Assembly: GCA_945831805.1 (NCBI GenBank)
Contig: CAMADY010000016.1
Coordinates: forward strand, 1-39,344
Source: an uncultured Prevotellaceae bacterium
GTDB taxonomy: Bacteria > Bacteroidota > Bacteroidia > Bacteroidales > Bacteroidaceae
Direction: 5' to 3'
DNA: 39,344 bases
Shown here: in pieces, positions 14,421-24,660 of the stretch
Layout: each line of letters starts with the position of its first letter
Numbering within the stretch: the first letter of the stretch is position 1
The notes under the pieces: model-generated
Databases searched by the model: none
Seen by the model: the letters and a program-made list of their open reading frames with translations, nothing else
What the model was told of the DNA's origin: nothing
Translations under genes and position numbers: made by a program

Positions 14421-16394
14421 CTACCCGAAGCGTTTATCGATTTCGGTTTCGTCGAAGGTGACGATGATGAGTTTGCCGTCGGGGGTGTAACGCTGCGAGT
14501 GGCAGTCGAAGAGCTGACGGAGGAGCTTGTCGATGTCGGCGTTGGAGAGAATCTCGCCGTAGGGCGTTGCCGCCTTACGCGCCAGGGACATGGCAAGGAT
14601 GCTGTTGAACTGCTCCGTAGCACCTGTGCCTCTATCCACTAATCCTGTTCTTTCCGAAACGATGGCGGTCTTCTCCGTTGCGCCACCTCTCTCCATGGCA
14701 TCTGCCACGAGATCGTTGACGAGACTTACTGGATCCATACCTCCGAGACCTGCCGGCACTCCGGCAACGGAATAGCTGCCGCCGCCGAGGTCTGTTATCT
14801 CAAAGCCGAGGGTACGAAGGTCGTCAAGGATAGCTGGCAGGGAAGCGCTATATGACGGTGGGAACTGCACCACGTCGGGAAACAGGACCTTCTGCGTATG
14901 GGCAGTATGCGCCTGCATGTCTGCCATGTACTTTTCGTAGAGCACACGCTGGCTCGCCCTGTTCTGATCGACAAGAACGAGGCTGGAGTTCATCTGCGTT
15001 ACGATGTACTTGCCGTGATATTGATAGTGCTCATCGGGAATGTCGTAGGAGAGGATAGAAGCCCTCATGCCACCTGTCGCAACAGCCGGCTCCTGACTGA
15101 AGAGGTCTGTCTGCGGCGCATTGACGCTGATATTGCTATTGCCTTCCGACATGTCGCCACCAAACATCTCCTCCCATCCCTTGGCGGATGTTCTGTGGGG
15201 AATAGCAGGAGCAGAATGTTCCTTATACGAGGAATGTGAGGTTGTCTTTGGAGATGACGCGCCGCCATCGTCATCCTTGACCTCATTGAAAGGATTATAC
15301 TGCGGGTCGAAGTCAATCTTCGGCACCTCAACGAACGGATTGTTCTCCGGCGAGAAGACCGGAATGTCAGGTTTGCCGACAGCATCGAAGTCGAGGGTAT
15401 TGAGGTCGGTGAACTTACCCACTGCATCGCGCACCGCCGCCATGAGAATCTGCCAGATGGCCTGTTCGTTGTTGAACTTTATCTCCGTCTTGACAGGATG
15501 GATATTCACGTCGATATCCTCCGGATTGACGGTGAGATAGATGAAATACGACACCTGTTCTCCATCGGGCAGCAGCCTGTCGAAAGCCGACAGCACCGCC
15601 TTATGGAAGTACGGGTGCTTCATATACCTGCCGTTGACGAAGAAATACTGTAGGAAGCCCTTCTTCTTAGCAGACTCCGGCTTGCCCACGAAGCCTTTGA
15701 TATTACAGAGCGTCGTCTCCGTCTCAAGAGGCAGAAGCTGCTGGTTGAGACGTTTGCCAAAGACATCGAGGATGCGCTGATGGGTTGTGGTGGCACGCAG
15801 CTGCATCGTCTCCATGCCATTGTTATACAGAGAGAAATTAACCTCCGGATAGACGAGCACGATACGTTCAAAAGCCTGTATGATGTTCGTCATCTCGGTG
15901 TTGTTCGACTTGAGAAACTTCCTTCGTGCCGGGATGTTGAAGAAGAGGTTCTCGATGAGGAAGTTAGAGCCTACAGGACATGATACGACCTCCTGTTCCA
16001 CCACGCGTGAGCCTTCTATGACGAGACGCGTGCCGACCTCCTCATCCTTCATGCGCGTCTGCAATGTCACCTGTGCCACGGCTGCGATGGAGGCGAGTGC
16101 CTCACCACGGAATCCCATGGTATGGAGCGAGAAGAGGTCTGTTGCCTGGCGTATCTTCGATGTGGCATGACGTTCGAAGGCGAGTCGCGCGTCAGTATCG
16201 GACATACCACTACCGTCATCGATGACCTGCACCGATGCCTTGCCGGCATCACAGACAAGAACCTGTATGTTCTTTGCACCAGCATCAATAGCGTTCTCCA
16301 CCAACTCCTTGATGACGGAGGCGGGGCGCTGTATCACCTCGCCTGCCGCTATCTGGTTGGCAACGCTGTCGGGTAGTAACTGTATTATGTCCAC
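14421..16394 (-). CDS. mutL: DNA mismatch repair protein MutL
   Basis: 657 residues from a GTG start at 16394 (V-D-I-I-Q-L-L-P-D, matching the universal MutL start I-x-x-L-P). An upstream ATG at 16457 would add 21 residues coded by a low-complexity repeat and is rejected. GHKL ATPase motifs are clear: E-L-V-E-N-A-I-D-A-G-A, D-D-G-S-G-M, R-H-A-T-S-K-I and G-F-R-G-E-A-L. A Pro/Ser-rich linker follows. In the C-terminal dimerisation domain, the DQHAxxExxxxE metal-binding motif is replaced by D-Q-N-R-A-S-Q-R-V-L-Y-E (about 476-487) and C-P-H-G-R-P by T-P-D-G-K-L, so intrinsic nicking is doubtful. Confidence 0.95.
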   Translation of the reverse strand: MDIIQLLPDSVANQIAAGEVIQRPASVIKELVENAIDAGAKNIQVLVCDAGKASVQVIDDGSGMSDTDARLAFERHATSKIRQATDLFSLHTMGFRGEALASIAAVAQVTLQTRMKDEEVGTRLVIEGSRVVEQEVVSCPVGSNFLIENLFFNIPARRKFLKSNNTEMTNIIQAFERIVLVYPEVNFSLYNNGMETMQLRATTTHQRILDVFGKRLNQQLLPLETETTLCNIKGFVGKPESAKKKGFLQYFFVNGRYMKHPYFHKAVLSAFDRLLPDGEQVSYFIYLTVNPEDIDVNIHPVKTEIKFNNEQAIWQILMAAVRDAVGKFTDLNTLDFDAVGKPDIPVFSPENNPFVEVPKIDFDPQYNPFNEVKDDDGGASSPKTTSHSSYKEHSAPAIPHRTSAKGWEEMFGGDMSEGNSNISVNAPQTDLFSQEPAVATGGMRASILSYDIPDEHYQYHGKYIVTQMNSSLVLVDQNRASQRVLYEKYMADMQAHTAHTQKVLFPDVVQFPPSYSASLPAILDDLRTLGFEITDLGGGSYSVAGVPAGLGGMDPVSLVNDLVADAMERGGATEKTAIVSERTGLVDRGTGATEQFNSILAMSLARKAATPYGEILSNADIDKLLRQLFDCHSQRYTPDGKLIIVTFDETEIDKRFG

Positions 16395-16455
16395 GGGCTT
16401 AAAATTGAAAATTGAAAATTGAAAATGGAGAATTGAAAATAGGGCTTCGCCCCAC
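16395..16455. repeat. Hairpin plus AATTTTC repeat element (copy A)
   Basis: On the minus strand GGGGCGAAGCCC (a small hairpin) is followed by TATTTTCAATTCTCCATTTT and further CAATTTT units, ending at the mutL GTG. The same architecture occurs at 28932-28983 and, on the plus strand, at 30327-30374. Confidence 0.7.
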
Positions 16456-16499
16456 ATGCAAATTGAAGCACAGAAGGCGAGTTCACATCAAATCACAGG

Positions 16500-18218
16500 T
16501 CACTGCGTCCGTTCTTCCTGCATCTTCGGCATAACTCTTCGCTTTGGTGCCTCACGACGTCTCTCCTCCTTCAGTTCCTTGCCGGCGGTCTTCGGTTTCC
16601 ATTCGAAGATATCGTCCTTATTCTTCGGACGCATATACGGGAACCACGCGAAGGTCGGGAGGTAATGCTTCTCCGGCGGACACTGCGTCAGCGGATAGAG
16701 CACTCCGGTATTGGCGCACATCCATATCTTCTCCAGCGTCTTCTGCGGAGTGAGGAACATCTTCATGGTGTCCGTCTCGGTGTAGTTGAGACCGATGATA
16801 GTGGAGTCGGCATCATCGATAGGGTAATAGACGAGCTTCACGTTAGAGACAGCCCAGTTCTCCTTGACCTTACCGTCAACGAAGTATGAACGCATATCCC
16901 TCGATGACACCTGATTGTAGTGTATGGAGTCGCTCATAAGTTCCACGGAGAGTGCCTGTGAGAGCACCTCAGCATAACGTATAGTGGAGTCGTTGAAAAA
17001 CACCTTTATCTTCTCCCCGAGAATCTGGTTGCCTTCGTTCCATACCACAGGATCTTTATACATCGTCATGCAGGAATCGACGGAGTGATAGACGAGGGAG
17101 TCGCATACTGCCTGCATCTGATGGCTATAGGCACGGACGTGGTTATAGACGTAGATCTCACGGCGCACGGAGTCGGTGTTGATGTCGAAGGTCTTGAACT
17201 TCAACGTGTCACCATGGACATAGAGCGTATCGCCCTTCTGGGAATAGTCTATGCCGACGGCATTCTTCGTAGCATAGCCGTAGCCCGTCTCCTTCTCGTA
17301 GTAGCCATAGTCGCTGAGCAGCATGTTCTTGTTCAGCGTGTCCTTATAGACCACATTTCCAAAGCCCTCACTAATGCCGGTCTTATCGTTATTGTAGAGG
17401 CTGTCGGCAGTAATCTGCTTCTCGCCGCTATATACTGTAGAACGGTCGAAGAGCTCCGACCTCTCCGTCTTTGTGTTATAGAAACTGTTGGTGGTATGGG
17501 TTATGCTGCTGTTGGAATGAATGACCGATGGTCCCATGACATGCGCCATCGATGTCTTGTTGTAGTAGAACATCGTGTCGGAATCGATGCGCAGACCCTT
17601 GTCATTCGTCAGCACCACGTTATAGTAGAACTCCGAGTGGTCGGTGTCCATGAAATGTCGTCCCCAGTCCGCCGTCAGCACATCATTGTCCTTCGTCAGC
17701 TTGATGCCCGCCGCGCCATAAGCATCCGCAATGTTATAGATACGGTCGAAGTCAAGGGTGTCGCAGTAGAGCTTCTCTTTACGATGCGTGAGGATTACGT
17801 TCTCCCACGCATGCGCCATCTCGTTATTGCCGTCGTAATATCCCTTCTCGCTGACGAGGGTGAGGGTATCGCCCTGCCACATCTTCACATGTCCGAACGC
17901 CTCAAAGGAGTTTGTTGCCTCGTAGAAGTAAGCACTGTCGCAGGTGAGGTGCATGCCCTTATGTATGAAATACACCTTTCCCTTTACGAACTGCGCATCA
18001 GGATGCGGTCCGTAGATGTCGTAGTTGAGGATGTCGGCATGCTGCAGATACACCTTCGGGTTCTGCTTCTCCGCATTGCGTGCAGTCCTTGCCTTACGTC
18101 CCGCACTCTTACCCTTCGGTCTTACGGAGAAGGCGAGTATGCAGCCAAAAAGACACAGAACTATAAATGTTATAATTCTGTGCCAGTTTAGTGTATTATG
18201 ATGATTTGCTATATTCAA
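16500..18218 (-). CDS. OstA-like envelope protein (LPS transport)
   Basis: 572 residues with an N-terminal membrane anchor/signal (about 14-31, I-I-T-F-I-V-L-C-L-F-G-C-I-L-A-F) and a basic stretch after it. The body is a run of short beta-rich repeats (L-T-C-D-S-A-Y-F-Y, L-Y-C-D-T-L-D-F-D, L-R-I-D-S-D-T-M-F-Y-Y) typical of the OstA/LptA beta-jellyroll fold. LptA-like proteins carry LPS across the periplasm. This one is longer than LptA and could combine bridge and accessory roles. The C-terminus is rich in K, R and E. It lies between surA-like and mutL genes, in the usual Bacteroidales order. Confidence 0.8.
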   Translation of the reverse strand: MNIANHHNTLNWHRIITFIVLCLFGCILAFSVRPKGKSAGRKARTARNAEKQNPKVYLQHADILNYDIYGPHPDAQFVKGKVYFIHKGMHLTCDSAYFYEATNSFEAFGHVKMWQGDTLTLVSEKGYYDGNNEMAHAWENVILTHRKEKLYCDTLDFDRIYNIADAYGAAGIKLTKDNDVLTADWGRHFMDTDHSEFYYNVVLTNDKGLRIDSDTMFYYNKTSMAHVMGPSVIHSNSSITHTTNSFYNTKTERSELFDRSTVYSGEKQITADSLYNNDKTGISEGFGNVVYKDTLNKNMLLSDYGYYEKETGYGYATKNAVGIDYSQKGDTLYVHGDTLKFKTFDINTDSVRREIYVYNHVRAYSHQMQAVCDSLVYHSVDSCMTMYKDPVVWNEGNQILGEKIKVFFNDSTIRYAEVLSQALSVELMSDSIHYNQVSSRDMRSYFVDGKVKENWAVSNVKLVYYPIDDADSTIIGLNYTETDTMKMFLTPQKTLEKIWMCANTGVLYPLTQCPPEKHYLPTFAWFPYMRPKNKDDIFEWKPKTAGKELKEERRREAPKRRVMPKMQEERTQ

Positions 18219-18291
18219 ATTACAGACAAATATGAATCACGCCATTACGTAATCACAATTTTCAATTATCCATTTTTCAATTTGAAGACTC

Positions 18292-19764
18292 CTACCGTAT
18301 CCAGCCTTCGTACTCGAAGTCGCGACCTTTGAAGTCCTCAGGGATACGCACGTAAGTGTTCTTTATCTTATTCTGCACCCACTTACGGATTGTCTTCTCT
18401 CGCTCCTTTTCGAGCACTATATTGCTGAGTATCTGGAAGTCCTCAGAGATCATTGCCTTATGGCCTTCCGTCCTATTCTTTAGCTTCACGATGGCGCAGA
18501 CCTTCTTGCCTCGGGCATTGACCATAGTGAAAGGTGCCGAGATCTGTCCCACCTTCATAGTGTCAACGACACGTGCCACCTCTGTTGGCAGGTCCTTCAT
18601 CTCGAACTTTGAGGTACGTCCCTCCTCCGTAACGTTAGACATAAGTCCACGGTTGTTCTTCGTATCCTTGTCGTCAGAGATGAACGTAGCGCCCTCCTCG
18701 AATGGGAACACATTGTTACGTATGTCGGCAGCGATAGAGTCCATTCGCGTCATGGTCTTATTGATAGCCTCCTGCGATACACGTGGCTTCAGCAGAATAT
18801 GGCGGCAGTTGAGTTTGTCGCCACGCTTCTCAATGAGCTGTATGATATGGAAGCCGAACTCCGACTCCACAATCTTCGAAACCTTCTTGGGGTCGGTGAG
18901 GTTGAATGCCACCTGCGCAAAGGCAGGGTCGAGCATACCACGTCCGGTGAATCCCAGCTCACCACCCTGACGTGCCGAACCTTCATCCTCTGAATAGAGA
19001 CGTGCAAGGGTAGCGAAGGAGGTCTTTCCTTCATGCACACGGTTGGTGAAGTCGCGCAGTTCGTTCTTAACGCGGTTTATCTCCTCAATAGGTACTCGCG
19101 GTTCGTTGGTGATAATCTGCACCTCTACCGTCGTTGGCACGAAAGGCAGGCTATCCTGAGGCATATCACGGAAATAGCTACGGACATCTGCCGGTGTGAC
19201 ATTCACGTCTTCAACGAGTTTCTTACGCATACGCTGTGCCAGTTCACGATTCTTATACTCATCGTGAAGGTCAGCACGCATCTGCGCAATGCTCTGCTTA
19301 CGATATTCCTCAAGCTTTTCCTTGGAACCGATCATCTGTATCCAGCCGTTGATCTGTTGTTCCACGCCCTGGGATATCTCGGCTTCTGTCACCTCGACAC
19401 TATCGATGGCAGCCTGGTTGACAAAGAGTTTCTGAACGGCAATCTGCTCCGGTATGCGGCAGTCAGGATCGCCAGCCCACTTCACGCCCTCCTCTTCGGC
19501 CTGCATTCGCAGTACCTCAATGTCTGAACGCAATATAGCCTCGTCGCCTACTACCCACACTACGGCATCGATAAAGTTTGGGTTCGGGATGCCTGCCACC
19601 TTCTTTGCAACACTATCGGCAGCAGTGCTATCTGCAGCAGCAATGCTATCTGCAACAACAGCGCCTGCCGTCTCCGCATTGCCGTCTCCGTCAGCCTTCA
19701 CCGAAACAACGGCGAGGGTTGCTAACGACATGGCAGCAAAAAATAGTTTCTTTGTTATGCTCAT
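18292..19764 (-). CDS. SurA-like periplasmic peptidylprolyl isomerase
   Basis: 490 residues with a signal peptide (M-S-I-T-K-K-L-F-F-A-A-M to V-K-A) followed by an Ala/Asp/Ser-rich low-complexity linker (about 25-60). A SurA N-terminal chaperone region (V-V-G-D-E-A-I-L-R-S-D-I) comes next. The first parvulin domain holds F-A-T-L-A-R-L-Y-S-E-D-E-G-S-A and G-E-L-G-F. A second parvulin-like domain begins L-N-C-R-H-I-L-L-K-P. It assists outer-membrane protein folding. It lies 27 bases after a second PPIase gene, in the same operon, with the OstA-like gene downstream, so the run is an outer-membrane biogenesis unit. Confidence 0.9.
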   Translation of the reverse strand: MSITKKLFFAAMSLATLAVVSVKADGDGNAETAGAVVADSIAAADSTAADSVAKKVAGIPNPNFIDAVVWVVGDEAILRSDIEVLRMQAEEEGVKWAGDPDCRIPEQIAVQKLFVNQAAIDSVEVTEAEISQGVEQQINGWIQMIGSKEKLEEYRKQSIAQMRADLHDEYKNRELAQRMRKKLVEDVNVTPADVRSYFRDMPQDSLPFVPTTVEVQIITNEPRVPIEEINRVKNELRDFTNRVHEGKTSFATLARLYSEDEGSARQGGELGFTGRGMLDPAFAQVAFNLTDPKKVSKIVESEFGFHIIQLIEKRGDKLNCRHILLKPRVSQEAINKTMTRMDSIAADIRNNVFPFEEGATFISDDKDTKNNRGLMSNVTEEGRTSKFEMKDLPTEVARVVDTMKVGQISAPFTMVNARGKKVCAIVKLKNRTEGHKAMISEDFQILSNIVLEKEREKTIRKWVQNKIKNTYVRIPEDFKGRDFEYEGWIR

Positions 19765-19791
19765 ATATATTATATATAATGTACGCGAGTA

Positions 19792-21213
19792 TTACTTCTC
19801 CTCCTTGACGGTTGCCAAGACTTCTTTATTAAGAGTGAAAGGGTAACGTGCGGCGAGCTGCTTCAGCCAGTCCTTCTCCATAGCGTCCTGATAGTCAGCA
19901 ATGACAGCAGCCTTTACATCACTCATCTCCTCTGGAGTTTTTATCACCTTACCATAGGTAGCGGTGTTAGGGAAGTCCTTTATCTCCTTCACCTTAGCAT
20001 CGGCAACGCCAAACTCGTTCTTGTCAACAAGTCCGTTGTCACCCTTCTTGAAGACGCCCTTCTCTACACGAATGCGCAATACGGAGTCTTTGTTGAAGGT
20101 GGTACGCAGGATGTCAACCCATTTGTCGAAACTCTTGCCCTTGAGGCTCTTCTTGACAGCCTCAACGTCCGCGATGTCACGTGTATGGTATGCTATACCC
20201 TTGAAACGTGGAGCATCCCAGGTGTATTTCTTCTTGTTCTTCTTAAAGAAAGCCTCCTGACCTTTGGTATCCTGTGCAGCCTTCTCCCATACCTCGCGGT
20301 TGCTTATCTCGTAGAGCAGCAAACCGTCATGGTACTCCTTGATGAGGTATTTCGTGTCAGCATCAGCAACAGATGCAGAGTCAGCGATGGCATCCATCAT
20401 CTCCATCTCTGTCTTGCCGGCAGCAGCAGCCATATTCTTAACGCGCTCCCTGGCGATGGCATCGCGGATGTTACGCTTTTCGATGAACTGCAGGATATCC
20501 TGGTGAACGCTGTCAAACGGAGGGAACTGCTTATGCTCTATCATCTTGATGATGTGATAGCCCACCTCAGAGAGTACTGGTTTTGACACCTCGCCGTCCT
20601 TCAGCGCGAAGGCAGCCTTATCGAAGACCTCCAGCGTCTGTCCGTGCTCTATCTGACCTATGCGGCCACCATTGCGCGCGCTGCCCGGATCCTCGCTCTT
20701 TGTCCTTGCGAGCTCTGCGAAGTCTGCGCCCTTCATGATGGCGTTGTAGATAGAGTCGGCACGCTGTTCTGCCTTTGCCTTATCATCCTCCTCCGCATTC
20801 TGCGGAACACGCAGCAGGATATGAGCAACATCTACGAGACCGTCAGGACCGATACGTTTTGCCGTCTGGTCGTAGATTTTCTTTGTCTCCTTCTCTATGT
20901 CGTCATTGCTGACGAGTGATGGCAGCAACTGTTGGTCACGATACTGACGAAACTCCTTGTTATACGACGTAAGAGTATCGAGGTGAGCATCGAGAGCTGC
21001 CTCCACCTTACGCTTGTAGTTGACGAAAAGTTCCACGTACTCTTCCACCGTCTTGTGGTCAATAACGTCCTCGCCGTTGTTCTTGTTGTACGAATATACA
21101 AACTCTGATCTGAGCACGGGCTTGCCGTTGATGGTCATGATGACAGGGTCTGCATCCTGCGCCATTGCACAGGATGCTACCATTGCCATTATTCCTAAGA
21201 AAAACGTCTTCAT
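19792..21213 (-). CDS. Parvulin-type peptidylprolyl isomerase (second chaperone)
   Basis: 473 residues. The signal peptide ends C-A-M-A. The chaperone N-terminus (V-I-M-T-I-N-G-K-P-V-L-R-S-E-F) is followed by one clear parvulin domain: V-D-V-A-H-I-L-L-R-V-P, F-A-E-L-A-R-T-K-S-E-D-P-G-S-A, G-R-I-G-Q-I and G-Y-H-I-I-K-M. The C-terminal half keeps a parvulin-like outline but lacks the active-site signature, so it may be a binding module. It is the gene directly after guaB. The 45-base gap is an AAACCG-type repeat leader. It is probably cotranscribed with the next PPIase. Confidence 0.9.
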   Translation of the reverse strand: MKTFFLGIMAMVASCAMAQDADPVIMTINGKPVLRSEFVYSYNKNNGEDVIDHKTVEEYVELFVNYKRKVEAALDAHLDTLTSYNKEFRQYRDQQLLPSLVSNDDIEKETKKIYDQTAKRIGPDGLVDVAHILLRVPQNAEEDDKAKAEQRADSIYNAIMKGADFAELARTKSEDPGSARNGGRIGQIEHGQTLEVFDKAAFALKDGEVSKPVLSEVGYHIIKMIEHKQFPPFDSVHQDILQFIEKRNIRDAIARERVKNMAAAAGKTEMEMMDAIADSASVADADTKYLIKEYHDGLLLYEISNREVWEKAAQDTKGQEAFFKKNKKKYTWDAPRFKGIAYHTRDIADVEAVKKSLKGKSFDKWVDILRTTFNKDSVLRIRVEKGVFKKGDNGLVDKNEFGVADAKVKEIKDFPNTATYGKVIKTPEEMSDVKAAVIADYQDAMEKDWLKQLAARYPFTLNKEVLATVKEEK

Positions 21214-21216
21214 TCG

Positions 21217-21258
21217 ATTGTACGGTTGTACGGTTTTACGGTTGTGTGGTTTTGCGGT
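21217..21258 (-). repeat. AAACCG-type leader before the PPIase gene
   Basis: In the gene sense, units such as CCGTAAAACCGTACAACCGT fill the guaB-PPIase gap and end at the start codon. The stretch is almost free of G outside the CCG triplets. Confidence 0.6.
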
Positions 21259-22743
<1,485 letters not shown>

Positions 22744-22777
22744 TTAGATTTTATATTTGTTACACGTAAATTTTGTG

Positions 22778-22785
22778 CAAAGGTA
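22778..22785 (-). promoter_or_regulatory. Promoter -7 box of guaB
   Basis: TACCTTTG on the minus strand, 41 bases before the guaB ATG. The -33 region (GTGCCTG) is a poor match, so activity rests mainly on the -7 box and position. Confidence 0.55.
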
Positions 22786-22869
22786 CGAAAAAAAAATGAC
22801 ATACAGGCACTCTTACACCTATTTTATATACATATTAAAGCAATTTAACCATTACATAGCCTCTCCATG

Positions 22870-22900
22870 TTGTGAAATTCATAATTATTTCGTACCTTTG
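22870..22900 (+). promoter_or_regulatory. Promoter of mlaE-mlaF
   Basis: TTG (22870-22872), exactly 20 bases, then TACCTTTG (22893-22900). The 5' leader to the ATG at 22996 is about 90 bases and consists largely of A/C-rich AACCGTAC-type repeats. Confidence 0.8.
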
Positions 22901-22919
22901 CACAGATTTTGTGGTACTG

Positions 22920-22990
22920 CACAAACAGTACACCCCCCAAAACCGTACAACCGTACGAACCGCACACCCAAAGAACCAAAGAACCCAAAA
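22920..22990 (+). repeat. A/C-rich repeat leader before mlaE
   Basis: The transcribed leader reads CAAAACCGTACAACCGTACG and then CCAAAGAACC-type units up to the A-run just before the ATG. It is G-poor and likely unstructured. Confidence 0.6.
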
Positions 22991-22995
22991 AAAAA

Positions 22996-23745
22996 ATGAT
23001 ATTCCCATTCAACTACCTCCGCATCCTCGGCTCCTACATCATCCTCATGGGTCGCAGCATCGCCATCCCCGATCGCTGGCGCATGTTCATGAAGCAGTAT
23101 GTCAAGGAGATGTCGCAGCTCGGCGTTGACTCCATAGGCATCGTACTGCTCATATCCTTCTTCATCGGTGCCGTCATCTGCATACAGATAAAACTCAACA
23201 TCCAGTCGCCATGGATGCCACAGTGGGTCAGCGGCTACACAACGCGTGAGATTATGCTCCTGGAGTTCTCATCCTCCATCATGTGTCTCATCCTCTCCGG
23301 CAAGGTAGGCAGCAACATTGCATCAGAGCTCGGCAGTATGCGCGTCACACAGCAGATCGATGCCCTCGACATCATGGGTGTCAACTCTGCTAACTACCTC
23401 ATACTGCCGAAGATACTCGGACTCATAACACTCATGCCATGCCTCGTAATCTTCGCAGACGTCATGGGTATCATCGGAGCCTACGCCACGGCATTCATAG
23501 GGCATATCATCTCGCCCGACGACCTCACCGCAGGACTGCAGCACTCCTTCAACCCATGGTTCGTATGGATGTCCATCATCAAGAGTATCGTCTTCGCATT
23601 CATCATAGCAAGCGTCTCATCCTTCTGCGGCTACACCGTAGAGGGAGGTTCCGTGGAGGTCGGTAAGGCAAGCACCTCCGCTGTGGTCAACTCCAGCATC
23701 ATCATACTCTTTGCCGACGTATTCCTCACACAACTACTCAGTTAG
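22996..23745 (+). CDS. mlaE: MlaE-family lipid ABC transporter permease
   Basis: 249 residues from the ATG at 22996. An upstream extension to 22909 would translate the repeat leader and is rejected. It has five or so hydrophobic segments and MlaE landmarks: G-V-D-S-I-G-I-V-L-L-I-S-F-F-I-G-A, then G-K-V-G-S-N-I-A-S-E-L-G-S-M-R-V-T-Q-Q-I-D-A-L, the conserved signature. It is the inner-membrane subunit of a phospholipid transporter that keeps outer-membrane lipid asymmetry. It is coupled to the ATPase gene 6 bases downstream. No MCE-domain (MlaD) gene follows, so that partner must be elsewhere. Confidence 0.93.
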   Translation: MIFPFNYLRILGSYIILMGRSIAIPDRWRMFMKQYVKEMSQLGVDSIGIVLLISFFIGAVICIQIKLNIQSPWMPQWVSGYTTREIMLLEFSSSIMCLILSGKVGSNIASELGSMRVTQQIDALDIMGVNSANYLILPKILGLITLMPCLVIFADVMGIIGAYATAFIGHIISPDDLTAGLQHSFNPWFVWMSIIKSIVFAFIIASVSSFCGYTVEGGSVEVGKASTSAVVNSSIIILFADVFLTQLLS

Positions 23746-23751
23746 AACATC

Positions 23752-24516
23752 ATGATAGAAATAAAGAATCTGCATAAGTCCTTCGGTGACAAGGAGGTGC
23801 TCATCGACATCAATGCCACCTTCGAGAGTGGCAAGACGAATCTCATCATCGGACAATCCGGCTCCGGCAAGACGGTCCTGATGAAGAACATCGTAGGACT
23901 CTTCACACCTACCAAGGGCGAGATACTCTACGACGGTCGCAACTTCGTCAAGATGTCGAAGGAGGAGAAGATACACATGCGCCGCGAGATGGGCATGATA
24001 TTCCAGTCGGCAGCACTCTTCGACTCGCTGACGGTACTCGAGAACGTGATGTTCCCACTCGACATGTTCTCCAGCATGACACTCCGCGAACGCACGAAGC
24101 GAGCCATGGAATGTCTCGACCGCGTAAACCTCAACGGTGCAGAACAAAAGTACCCTGGCGAAATCTCCGGCGGTATGCAGAAGCGTGTGGCAATAGCCCG
24201 TGCCATAGCCCTCAATCCCAAATACCTCTTCTGCGACGAGCCCAACTCTGGTCTCGACCCTAAGACGTCCCTCGTCATCGACGAGCTACTCCACGGCATC
24301 ACCGAGGAGTTCAACATGACAACCATCATCAACACCCACGACATGAACTCCGTTATGGGCATCGGCGACAACATCATCTTCATCTGCAAGGGTCGCAAGG
24401 GCTGGGAGGGCGACAAGACGATGGTAATGTCCGCCACCAACGAGGACCTCAACGACCTCGTCTTCGCCTCAGAACTCTTCAAGAAAGTCAAGGCAGTGGA
24501 GAACAGCCGGCGATAG
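23752..24516 (+). CDS. mlaF: MlaF-family ABC transporter ATPase
   Basis: 254 residues. Walker A G-Q-S-G-S-G-K-T lies at 34-41, the Q-loop near 85 (G-M-I-F-Q-S-A-A-L-F-D-S-L-T), the signature S-G-G-M at 139-142, Walker B L-F-C-D-E-P at about 159-164, and the H-loop in N-T-H-D. The S-G-G-M signature in place of S-G-G-Q is typical of MlaF. It drives the MlaE permease from the cytoplasm. The terminator hairpin begins in its last codons. Confidence 0.95.
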   Translation: MIEIKNLHKSFGDKEVLIDINATFESGKTNLIIGQSGSGKTVLMKNIVGLFTPTKGEILYDGRNFVKMSKEEKIHMRREMGMIFQSAALFDSLTVLENVMFPLDMFSSMTLRERTKRAMECLDRVNLNGAEQKYPGEISGGMQKRVAIARAIALNPKYLFCDEPNSGLDPKTSLVIDELLHGITEEFNMTTIINTHDMNSVMGIGDNIIFICKGRKGWEGDKTMVMSATNEDLNDLVFASELFKKVKAVENSRR

Positions 24517-24540
24517 TTATCGCCAGCCGTTCTCCTTTAC
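24498..24540 (+). terminator. Terminator overlapping the end of mlaF
   Basis: Left arm 24498-24515 and right arm 24518-24535 pair at 16 of 18 positions (GGAGAACAGCCGGCGATA with TATCGCCAGCCGTTCTCC), followed by TTT. The left arm covers the last codons of mlaF, and the stop codon TAG sits at the tip. Confidence 0.65.
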
Positions 24541-24588
24541 TAAAGAATCACGTATTCCGTCCCCTATACAAATAAGCATAATTGCCAG

Positions 24589-24647
24589 TCCTGACTTCAT
24601 CACTTTTCTGCGCCATCACATAGCGCAGAAAAGTGATGAAGTCAGGA
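24589..24647. repeat. Perfect 25-bp inverted repeat
   Basis: Arms 24589-24613 and 24623-24647 are perfectly complementary (TCCTGACTTCATCACTTTTC at the left, continuing TGCGC) with a 9-base loop. No T-run follows on either strand. It lies in the gap between the convergent mlaF and TolC-like genes. Confidence 0.9.
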
Positions 24648-24660
24648 GAAGCACGAGCCC

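Noticed and set aside
17085..18191. Plus-strand open frame (368 codons) opposite the OstA-like gene
   Set aside because: Antisense shadow. Its product is a monotonous V/L/H-rich sequence with no recognisable domain.
22909..22995. N-terminal extension of mlaE
   Set aside because: The 29 extra residues are coded by the A/C-rich repeat leader (T-P-P-K-T-V-Q-P-Y) and do not resemble MlaE.
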